Positions 1 through 5,618 of a stretch of 11,090 nucleotides of DNA are shown here, piece by piece. The stretch is from Phycisphaerales bacterium. GTDB lineage: Bacteria > Planctomycetota > Phycisphaerae > Tepidisphaerales > Tepidisphaeraceae. The notes under the pieces are model-generated. The model was not told the origin of the DNA. It ran no database searches and saw only the letters and a list, made by a program, of their open reading frames with translations. The stretch covers positions 1 to 11,090 of the forward strand of contig JAQGHP010000216.1 of the NCBI GenBank assembly GCA_028288775.1, in the 5' to 3' direction. Made by a program: the position numbers and the translations under genes. Each line of letters begins with the position of its first letter. The stretch's first letter is position 1.

Positions 1-908
1 AATTGCCGAACTCCCTTCACGACGTTGAGCGTCGACGCGTTGCCGCTCGTCAGGACGGGCAGCAGGGCCGACGGTTTCCCATCCCGGCGGACGAGATTCG
101 TTTGCGGCGAGTAGCCATCATGCACGAAGGCGACGTCCCGAAGGTAAACGGTCGCGCCGTTCTTATAGCTAAGCGGAATTTTGTTGAGGTCCCCCAGCAC
201 TTCCGGGCTGCTGTTCATCGCGACGTCGTACTCGATGGGCCCCATTTTTACCGTGCCCGCCGACAGGATGACGTTTTGCGCGAGAACAGCGCTGGTGACG
301 TCTTGCGGCGAAAGTCCCTTTGAATAAAGGGCGTCGGGGTCCAGGTCGACATTGACGACCCGTGATTTTCCGCCGTAGGGAACGGGGATCACTGCGCCCT
401 GCACCGTCACCAACTGCGTGCGGATGAAGTTGTTCCCCAGGTCGCTGATCTCCTGCTGGGAGAGCGACTTGCTCCCCAGGCTGAGCTGGACGACCGGCAC
501 ATCCGCGGCGTTGTAACGAATGATCAGCGGCGGCAGGATACCGGGCGGCAGCGGCTTGATGATTTCCTGGCACAGGGCCGTCACCTCCGCCTCCGCCGCG
601 TTCACATCCGCGTTGGGTTGGAAGTAAATCTTGATGACGCTCGTCCCGCGGACCGACTGCGATTCCATGTGCTCGATGTTATTGACCGTGGAAGTCAGCG
701 CCCGCTCGACGATCGTCGTGACCCGGTCCTGCATCTCGGTCGGGGAAAGCCCGCCGTAGCTCCAGATGACGGTGACGACCGGGATGTTGATGGCAGGAAA
801 AATGTCCGTCTGCATCGTAAGGATCGAGAGGACGCCCAGCACCGCGATGAGCAGGGCAGCCACGACGAACGTGTAAGGGCGGCGAAGTGCTAGTCGAACG
901 ATCCACAC
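1..908 (-). CDS. RND-family efflux transporter, N-terminal part (3' end outside window)
   Basis: This is the first 302 codons of an inner-membrane, proton-driven RND pump of the AcrB/HAE1 type; gene and protein run off the left edge. The start is GTG at 908-906, giving MWIVRLALRRPYTF, the usual opening of this family. AGGAG (919-915) lies 6 bases upstream. Residues about 12-31 form the first membrane helix, followed by the typical TDIFPAINIPVV stretch, the porter-domain beginning (SPTEMQDRVTTIVERAL) and the VDLDPDALYSKGLSP region. No frameshift was seen. It lies 30 bases downstream of the aldo/keto reductase and is probably co-transcribed. The periplasmic adaptor that commonly precedes an RND pump gene is absent on this side; it may lie beyond the edge. 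Substrate is unknown. Family assignment is secure; a heavy-metal (CusA) pump is less likely but not excluded from this portion. Confidence 0.93.
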   Translation of the reverse strand, partial: MWIVRLALRRPYTFVVAALLIAVLGVLSILTMQTDIFPAINIPVVTVIWSYGGLSPTEMQDRVTTIVERALTSTVNNIEHMESQSVRGTSVIKIYFQPNADVNAAEAEVTALCQEIIKPLPPGILPPLIIRYNAADVPVVQLSLGSKSLSQQEISDLGNNFIRTQLVTVQGAVIPVPYGGKSRVVNVDLDPDALYSKGLSPQDVTSAVLAQNVILSAGTVKMGPIEYDVAMNSSPEVLGDLNKIPLSYKNGATVYLRDVAFVHDGYSPQTNLVRRDGKPSALLPVLTSGNASTLNVVKGVRQ

Positions 909-938
909 GGTTATCTCCTGCCTGTTCTTTGTTCCGGA

Positions 939-1949
939 TCAACCCGCGATCTGGCCCATGCCCTCGATCTCGGCGATCTCCCGATCGCTCAACAGAAGCT
1001 CCGAGGCGGCCACAATTTCCTCGACCTGACTGGGGGTGCGAGCGCCGACGATGGCCGCGGTGACCGCCGGGTGGCGCAGCGTCCAGGCGACGGCGACCTG
1101 GCCGGGGATACGCCGATGGCGTTCGCCCACGGCGCGCAGCCGGCTGACCAGCTCGAGGTTTCTCGAAAGCCTGGGTTCCCGGAATTCCGAATCGCGGCTG
1201 CGCCAATCGTCGGGGGGAAGGGCCGCTATGCGTTCGCGCGTCATGGAGCCCGTCAACAAGCCGGACGCCATCGGCGAATAGACGATCACTCCGATCCCCT
1301 CTGCCAGGCAGAAGGGCAGAATCTCCCGCTCGATATCCCGGCGGATCAAGGAATAAGGCGGCTGGAGCGAGGTGATGGGAGCGATCTCCTGCGCCAAACG
1401 CATCTGCGCCACGTCGAAGTTTGAAACGCCAATCCAGCGGACTTTGCCCTCGCGTTGAAGCTGGGCCATCGTCGCCCAACCATCGGTCAGTTCATCGGAA
1501 TCCGCGACGGGCCAATGGATCTGATAGAGGTCGATCGCATCCACGCGCAGCCGGCGCAGGCTGTCCTCGCACTCCTCGCGAATCGACACCGGCTTCAGGT
1601 CTCGGTAAACCTTCCCCTCCCTGTCCCCGCGAAGGCCGCACTTGCTAAACACGTACGGTCGCGGCCCGGGCCAATCTTCCAGCGCGCGGCCGACCACCTC
1701 TTCGGAGTGGCCCATGCCATACGCGGCGGCGGTGTCTATCCAATTCACACCCATCTCCAGCGCACGATGGATCGCGGCGATGGAGTCGTGATCGTCCTGC
1801 GCGCCCCACGCGAACTCCCAGCCGGAGCCTCCAATGGCCCACGCGCCGACGCCCGTCGGCGTGATGAGCAGGTCCGAAGCGCCGAGCTGATTTGCTCTCA
1901 CCAATGAATCCGTCCCGGTCGCTGCCACGTATGTAGTCTGCGCAATCAT
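939..1949 (-). CDS. Aldo/keto reductase
   Basis: A 336-residue NAD(P)H-dependent oxidoreductase of the aldo/keto reductase superfamily, predicted cytoplasmic, reducing an unknown carbonyl substrate. The catalytic tetrad is visible: Asp72 and Tyr77 in NWIDTAAAYGMGHSEE, Lys103 in YVFSKCGL and His145 in LYQIHWP. Later signatures are KVRWIGVSNF, the VIVYSPMASGLLTG stretch and the C-terminal cofactor-binding IVGARTPSQVEE. The length fits AKRs of the YajO/general stress protein 69 kind. AGAGGAG (1963-1957) sits 7 bases before the ATG and supports this start, although the first 20 or so residues precede the conserved fold and a shorter start is possible. It lies 81 bases downstream of the beta-hydroxyacid dehydrogenase-like gene and 30 bases upstream of the RND gene, on the same strand. 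Physiological substrate cannot be deduced. Confidence 0.95.
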   Translation of the reverse strand: MIAQTTYVAATGTDSLVRANQLGASDLLITPTGVGAWAIGGSGWEFAWGAQDDHDSIAAIHRALEMGVNWIDTAAAYGMGHSEEVVGRALEDWPGPRPYVFSKCGLRGDREGKVYRDLKPVSIREECEDSLRRLRVDAIDLYQIHWPVADSDELTDGWATMAQLQREGKVRWIGVSNFDVAQMRLAQEIAPITSLQPPYSLIRRDIEREILPFCLAEGIGVIVYSPMASGLLTGSMTRERIAALPPDDWRSRDSEFREPRLSRNLELVSRLRAVGERHRRIPGQVAVAWTLRHPAVTAAIVGARTPSQVEEIVAASELLLSDREIAEIEGMGQIAG

Positions 1950-2030
1950 TTCAATACTCCTCTTGATTTAAACAGATTTTTGCGGTCGGTCGATTCGATG
2001 CTTTTCGTTACTTCCAAGGGCTGCGGTTCA

Positions 2031-2951
2031 CTATTGGGCCAAGGCTTGGCTTGTCTGATTTACTGGGCCTGAACCGTCGTCGCCGGATTCGCGTGCCGCG
2101 AGCTGCCCGATGGCCGACCAGTCCATGTCGTCTCCGCCCTGCGCGAGCAGCGTCACGAATCGGTCGTGCAGCAAGTTCGCCAGTGGCATGGGCACGCGGA
2201 AGCCTTCGGCCGCGGCGATGGCCAGGCGGATGTCCTTGAACCCCAAGGGGGCGGCGAATTCCGCGGGTTTGAAATGCCGGTCGGCAATCAGGTCGCCGTA
2301 CGTCTTGTAAACCGGCGCGGGGAATAGAGTGGAAGTGAGGAAGCCGAGATACGCGTGACGATCCACGCCGGCCTTGCCCACCAGTGCCAGCGCTTCGCCG
2401 AGCGATTCGATAAGCGAAGCAATGAGGAAGTTGCCGCTAAGCTTCACGAGGTTGGCGAGCTCGGGCTTTTCGCCGATGCGGAAAATGCTTTGCCCGAGCT
2501 CCCGCAGGATGGGGGTGCAGACTTCGATGGCATCATGCGATCCACCGGCGACGATGAACAGCTTCCCCGCCGCCGCCGCCTCCGGCCGGCCAAAGACCGT
2601 GGCGGCGACGTAGCGCTGCCCGACCCCGGCGTGGGCCGCCGCCAGTCGTTCGGAAAGCGCAACGCTGATGGTGCTCATCGAGATGTGGATCGCGCCTCGG
2701 GGCATGTTTGCGATCACACCGTCGCTCCCGAACACGACGCCTTCCACCGCGGCATCATCCGCGAGCATGGTGATCACCACTTCACCGCGACAGGCATTTC
2801 CCAGGGTCCTGGCGGCGCGTGCGCCGTGTGAAACCAGGGGCTGTAGTTTGTCGGGCGTGCGGTTGTAAACGGTGAGGTCGTGACCCGCCTTTAGCAGGTT
2901 CATCGCCATCCCCGTGCCCATCCGTCCAAGTCCAATGAATCCGATTTTCAT
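2031..2951 (-). CDS. NAD(P)-dependent oxidoreductase, 6-phosphogluconate/3-hydroxyisobutyrate dehydrogenase family
   Basis: A 306-residue member of the beta-hydroxyacid dehydrogenase family. The N-terminal Rossmann fold starts immediately with KIGFIGLGRMGTGMA (glycine motif at residues 7-12). Asn30-Arg31-Thr32 after the second strand suggests NADP(H) preference, as in glyoxylate reductases of this family (inference). The catalytic lysine is Lys170 with Asn174 in NLVKLSGNF. The substrate-loop segment, usually DAPVSGG-like, here reads AATVFGRPEAAAAGK (residues 116-130), typical of an uncharacterised clade. The C-terminal all-alpha domain includes FKDIRLAIAAA. GAGGAG (2963-2958) lies 6 bases before the ATG. 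It is the first gene of a probable three-gene minus-strand operon. Substrate is unknown; a small 2- or 3-hydroxyacid, semialdehyde or imine are all possible. Confidence 0.93.
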   Translation of the reverse strand: MKIGFIGLGRMGTGMAMNLLKAGHDLTVYNRTPDKLQPLVSHGARAARTLGNACRGEVVITMLADDAAVEGVVFGSDGVIANMPRGAIHISMSTISVALSERLAAAHAGVGQRYVAATVFGRPEAAAAGKLFIVAGGSHDAIEVCTPILRELGQSIFRIGEKPELANLVKLSGNFLIASLIESLGEALALVGKAGVDRHAYLGFLTSTLFPAPVYKTYGDLIADRHFKPAEFAAPLGFKDIRLAIAAAEGFRVPMPLANLLHDRFVTLLAQGGDDMDWSAIGQLAARESGDDGSGPVNQTSQALAQ

Positions 2952-3035
2952 GAGAAACTCCTCAATTAGGGGTCGAGCAAAAGTAAGCCGGTCTCGTGGT
3001 CGGGACGGACGGCATCGCCGCCAGGGAAGCCGCTG

Positions 3036-3051
3036 CGAAGAAGCATCTTCG
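3036..3051. repeat. Perfect dyad in the divergent region, possible operator or enhancer site
   Basis: CGAAGA-AGCA-TCTTCG, a perfect inverted repeat with 6-base arms and a 4-base centre. It is flanked by imperfect outward extensions (GCTG at 3032-3035 and CAGC at 3055-3058). It lies about 325 bases upstream of the sigma-54-type promoter and about 85 bases upstream of the start of the minus-strand operon, so it could serve either. A binding role is inference from position and symmetry only. Confidence 0.3.
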
Positions 3052-3368
3052 TGTCAGCAGTTGGGCGGGTGAAGCAAACATTGGTCAGCCTTGTTCGTGG
3101 TGCGATGGACGTCGCGTCGCCGGGATCGATGACTCAATGAAGCGTGCCAAAGCAAGGGGCGGGCCGGAGAATAAAAAAGCGAAATGACGATGCGGACGTG
3201 CGGAAACGGGGGTCCATCCAGCAACACGTGGCCGAATGAGGGTGAGCCAGATTTGAAGCGGCGAAGTCAGATGCCCATGTGAACGGAAATTTGCCCAGCT
3301 CTTCAATCAACCCCGCCTGCATCCACCCTGCGCCCCCTGATTCGGCGATAGAAGTCGAGAAATTCAAC

Positions 3369-3385
3369 TTGGTCCGTCTGTTGCT
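3369..3385 (+). promoter_or_regulatory. Predicted sigma-54 (RpoN) -24/-12 promoter of the formate operon
   Basis: TTGGTCCGTCTGTTGCT matches the consensus YTGGCACG-N4-TTGCW at 11 of 13 specified positions; only the C and A of GGCAC differ (T and C here). The invariant GG (3371-3372) and GC (3383-3384) are separated by exactly 10 bases. Transcription would start near 3396, leaving a leader of about 27 bases before the ATG at 3423, which includes its TGAGG site. Sigma-54 promoters need an AAA+ enhancer-binding protein; none is encoded in the window. In enteric bacteria FhlA fills this role for formate genes, making the match biologically plausible, but a chance match cannot be excluded without experiment. 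Confidence 0.6.
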
Positions 3386-3422
3386 TTGGGGGTGATTACT
3401 GCATCAATACAGATGAGGCCCA

Positions 3423-3899
3423 ATGAATCATTTCGACTTTCAAAATCGTCTTCCCTGCGACCCACAAGAACAGTCACCGGCAGAACACGCGGCGGTCATG
3501 GCTGCCCTGTGGAGCCGCACGAGCATGCTCAAGGAAATCTGGGCGATCGTACAGCGCGTGCAGACCTGGTCGGGCGCGAAGATCACGCCAACTCATGGCG
3601 GGCTGTGCCTGGCGGTGCGGCGCGTGACGCTGGGCTTTCTTCATTGGAATGGCCGAATCGATCTCCCGTTTGGCCCGCAGGCAAACCGGCAAATCATGCG
3701 TGCATGGAACGCCGGCGACGAGGGCGATGGGCACGCCGTGCCCGGAGTTTTCGAAGTCCGGGAGATGGCGGATGTCGATCGCGCCGTGTGGCTGTTACGA
3801 CTGGCTTATCTGATCGGGGAACCGGGGACGAATCTCTATGCGGAATCCGAAGAAGCCATTTTTGCGACCAATAAGGCCCGCGAAGTTTTCGATTCATGA
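3423..3899 (+). CDS. Luciferase-domain (DUF5519-like) protein
   Basis: A 158-residue predicted soluble protein. The segment around GFLHWNGRIDLPF (residues 71-83, with His74 and Asp80) and the C-terminal VDRAVWLLRLAYLI (residues 118-131) resemble the small 'luciferase domain' family (DUF5519), where a GHLH-like motif, a DLPF motif and a WLLRLSYL-like ending recur. Despite the name, light emission is not implied and no enzymatic role is established. No signal peptide or membrane helix is apparent. TGAGG (3414-3418) stands only 4 bases before the ATG, a tight spacing; the next methionine in frame is residue 26. It is the first gene behind the sigma-54-like promoter and lies 43 bases before the transporter gene, so probably belongs to the formate operon. 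Coding status is firm; family assignment is from memory of motifs. Confidence 0.72.
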   Translation: MNHFDFQNRLPCDPQEQSPAEHAAVMAALWSRTSMLKEIWAIVQRVQTWSGAKITPTHGGLCLAVRRVTLGFLHWNGRIDLPFGPQANRQIMRAWNAGDEGDGHAVPGVFEVREMADVDRAVWLLRLAYLIGEPGTNLYAESEEAIFATNKAREVFDS

Positions 3900-3908
3900 T
3901 TTGTGTAA

Positions 3909-3921
3909 CCGGCAAAGCCGG
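3909..3921 (+). repeat. Short hairpin between the DUF5519-like and transporter genes
   Basis: CCGGC-AAA-GCCGG forms a perfect 5-bp stem with a 3-base loop, 9 bases after the upstream stop codon and 6 bases before the transporter's GAGGAG site (3928-3933). No T-run follows, so it is not a classical terminator. It could influence mRNA stability or translation initiation, or be incidental. Confidence 0.3.
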
Positions 3922-3942
3922 CGGATCGAGGAGACGAATCCC

Positions 3943-5343
3943 ATGAAACTCCTTTCATTCCTGGACAAGTCGAGGGCCGTTGCAGCACCGGGATACAACC
4001 GGTGGCTCGTTCCGCCGGCGGCGCTGGCGATTCACCTGGGCATCGGCCAGGTGTACGCCTTTAGCGTATTTACGCTTCCGATGAGCAAGATCGTCGTCAC
4101 CGCCACCGGCGAAACGGGGCGGGACTGGACGCTGGAGCAACTGGCATGGGTGTTCAGCATCGCGATCGCGTTCCTGGGGATTTCCGCGGCAGTATTCGGC
4201 AAATGGCTCGAGACCAACGGTCCGCGCAAAGCGATGTTCTTCGCCGCCTGCTGTTTCGGCGGAGGCTTCATCGTTGCTGCCCTGGGCGTCTGGCTCCATC
4301 AACTCTGGGTCGTTTATATCGGCTACGGCGTGCTCGGCGGGATCGGGCTCGGTCTGGGATATATCTCGCCCGTCTCAACCCTCATCAAGTGGTTCATCGA
4401 TCGGCCGGGAATGGCGACCGGGCTTGCGATCATGGGCTTCGGCGGCGGCGCAATGATCGGTGCGCCGCTGGCGACTGCGCTCATGGCGGCCTTTGCCGGT
4501 CCGCAGTCGGTCGGCCTGGTACAGACGCTTCTGGTCATGGGCGTGATTTATTTTTGCTTCATGATGTTCGGCGTTTTCCTGATTCGCACCCCCCCGCCCG
4601 GCTGGAAGCCCGCGGGGTACGCCCCTGTCGCCAGCGCCTCGGGAATGATCACCCAGCAGACCCTCGCGGTCGGGCCCGCGGTACGGACTCTGGAGTTTTG
4701 GCTCTTGTGGATCGTTCTATGCACGAACGTCACCGCCGGCATCGGTATTCTGGAGCAGGCCTCGCCCATGATCCAGGAGATGTTCAAGGGCAGGGTGAGC
4801 GCCGCCGCGGCGGCCGGATTTGTGGGCCTGTTAAGTCTGTTCAACATGGCGGGGCGTTTCTTCTGGTCGAGCGTCTCCGACTACATCGGCCGCAAGGCGA
4901 CCTACGCGATTTTCTTCGCGTTGGGCGCAGCCGCGTACGTTACACTGCCGTATACGGGCACCCTGGGCATCCGAAACTTGGCGCTTTTCGTGGGACTGAG
5001 CGCCTTGATTCTCTCGATGTACGGCGGCGGCTTCGCCACCATCCCGGCATACCTGCGCGACATGTTCGGCGCTGGTAACGTGAGCGCCATCCACGGACGG
5101 TTGCTCACCGCGTGGTCGGTCGCCGGCGTCCTCGGGCCGGCCCTGGTGAACAGGATTCGCACGATCCAGCTTTCGCGCGGGGTGCCAGTTGAAAACGCGT
5201 ACTCCACGGTTCTGTTCGTGATGGCGGGTTTGCTTTGCATCGGGTTCATCGCAAATCTCCTGGTCCGGCCCGTACCGCAGGAAGTTTTTGACAACGCGCA
5301 GGTGCCACGCGCTCATGGATCGATCAAAGTGAGCCCAGCCTGA
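3943..5343 (+). CDS. OFA-family (oxalate/formate antiporter-type) MFS transporter
   Basis: A 466-residue inner-membrane major facilitator protein with about 12 hydrophobic segments. It opens with NRWLVPPAALAIHLGIGQVYAF, typical of the OFA family. Loop 2-3 has GKWLETNGPRK (residues 86-96) and loop 8-9 has DYIGRK (313-318), both MFS signature positions. Start chosen at 3943 because GAGGAG (3928-3933) precedes it by 9 bases; the in-frame ATG at 3838 would overlap the previous gene. OFA members include oxalate:formate antiporters and other monocarboxylate carriers. Followed after 39 bases by a small one-helix protein and then by a formate dehydrogenase, it most likely moves formate or a formate-related carboxylate (inference from context). 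The predicted helix 11 segment HGRLLTAWSVAGVLGP (384-399) has no lysine, unlike OxlT, whose Lys355 in helix 11 is needed for oxalate, so oxalate itself is doubtful. Confidence 0.9.
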   Translation: MKLLSFLDKSRAVAAPGYNRWLVPPAALAIHLGIGQVYAFSVFTLPMSKIVVTATGETGRDWTLEQLAWVFSIAIAFLGISAAVFGKWLETNGPRKAMFFAACCFGGGFIVAALGVWLHQLWVVYIGYGVLGGIGLGLGYISPVSTLIKWFIDRPGMATGLAIMGFGGGAMIGAPLATALMAAFAGPQSVGLVQTLLVMGVIYFCFMMFGVFLIRTPPPGWKPAGYAPVASASGMITQQTLAVGPAVRTLEFWLLWIVLCTNVTAGIGILEQASPMIQEMFKGRVSAAAAAGFVGLLSLFNMAGRFFWSSVSDYIGRKATYAIFFALGAAAYVTLPYTGTLGIRNLALFVGLSALILSMYGGGFATIPAYLRDMFGAGNVSAIHGRLLTAWSVAGVLGPALVNRIRTIQLSRGVPVENAYSTVLFVMAGLLCIGFIANLLVRPVPQEVFDNAQVPRAHGSIKVSPA

Positions 5344-5382
5344 TAGGCACCCCGAGCGGTATTGCCTCCGAAGGAGCTTCCC

Positions 5383-5553
5383 ATGAAAAACACCAGCACA
5401 GCGCCGACGAAGCGATCAGCATCGACGCTCATCGTAGTGTGGCTCATCGTGGCGATCCCCGCCGGATGGGGCGTCTCGCAAACCATCCGCAAATCGCTTG
5501 CCCTGTTCACCTCCGCCCCGCCCCCGGCGGGCGCTCTAAGCCCGGGACATTGA
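5383..5553 (+). CDS. Small single-helix membrane protein, MFS transporter small subunit-like
   Basis: A 56-residue protein: a polar, basic N-terminus (MKNTSTAPTKRSAS), one hydrophobic helix (about residues 15-31, LIVVWLIVAIPAGWGV), then QTIRKSLALF and a proline-rich tail. The W-x8-WGV-x-QT-x2-K pattern with a following LF resembles the small proteins annotated next to OFA-type transporters as 'MFS transporter small subunit'. Start at 5383 is preceded by AAGGAG (5371-5376) at 6 bases; an in-frame TTG at 5362 is less likely. It sits between the OFA transporter and formate dehydrogenase genes. It probably associates with the transporter in the inner membrane, but its biochemical role is not established. 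Coding status is well supported by the ribosome site, coherent membrane-protein composition and conserved context. Confidence 0.82.
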   Translation: MKNTSTAPTKRSASTLIVVWLIVAIPAGWGVSQTIRKSLALFTSAPPPAGALSPGH

Positions 5554-5587
5554 CGGGCCCGGGCGCGATTCCAGTCGGTTTTCGACT
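5540..5587 (+). repeat. Two inverted repeats in the leader of forC
   Basis: GCCCGGG (5540-5546) pairs with CCCGGGC (5558-5564) across an 11-base loop and includes the stop codon of the small gene. Nine bases later AGTCG-GTTTT-CGACT (5573-5587) forms a second stem with a 5-base loop, 19 bases before the AAGAGG site of forC. Neither is followed by a T-run. They may set differential stability or translation between the transporter part and the dehydrogenase part of the transcript; function is inference. Confidence 0.4.
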
Positions 5588-5618
5588 ACAGTTGGTTTTC
5601 CACGAGAAGAGGTCGTAC

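Larger units (their letters stand above)
2952..3422. other. Divergent intergenic region
   Basis: These 471 bases separate two divergently transcribed operons. Short open frames exist on both strands (for example 2996-3187 plus and 3134-3367 minus), but none has a good ribosome binding site together with a protein-like sequence, so I see no gene. It contains a perfect 6-4-6 dyad (3036-3051) and a strong sigma-54-type promoter match at the right end (3369-3385). A region this long ahead of a sigma-54 promoter would have room for enhancer-binding-protein sites. No clear sigma-70 promoter for the minus-strand operon could be picked out. Confidence 0.7.

Noticed and set aside
3132..3150. Minus-strand TTGGCACG, a perfect sigma-54 -24 element, pointing to the left operon
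   Set aside because: The essential GC of the -12 element is missing at the required spacing (TG is found there), so it is unlikely to be a working promoter.
2996..3187. A 63-codon open frame in the divergent region, plus strand
   Set aside because: No good ribosome binding site, no recognisable motif and composition like non-coding sequence; overlapping minus-strand frames are equally open.
3838..3942. Upstream in-frame ATG extending the OFA transporter by 35 residues
   Set aside because: It overlaps the preceding gene and lacks a ribosome site; the ATG at 3943 has GAGGAG at good spacing and gives a normal N-terminus.
5439..5618. Upstream GTG extending forC by 60 residues
   Set aside because: It overlaps the small membrane protein gene in another frame; the GTG at 5619 has AAGAGG at 6 bases and starts directly at the 2Fe-2S domain.
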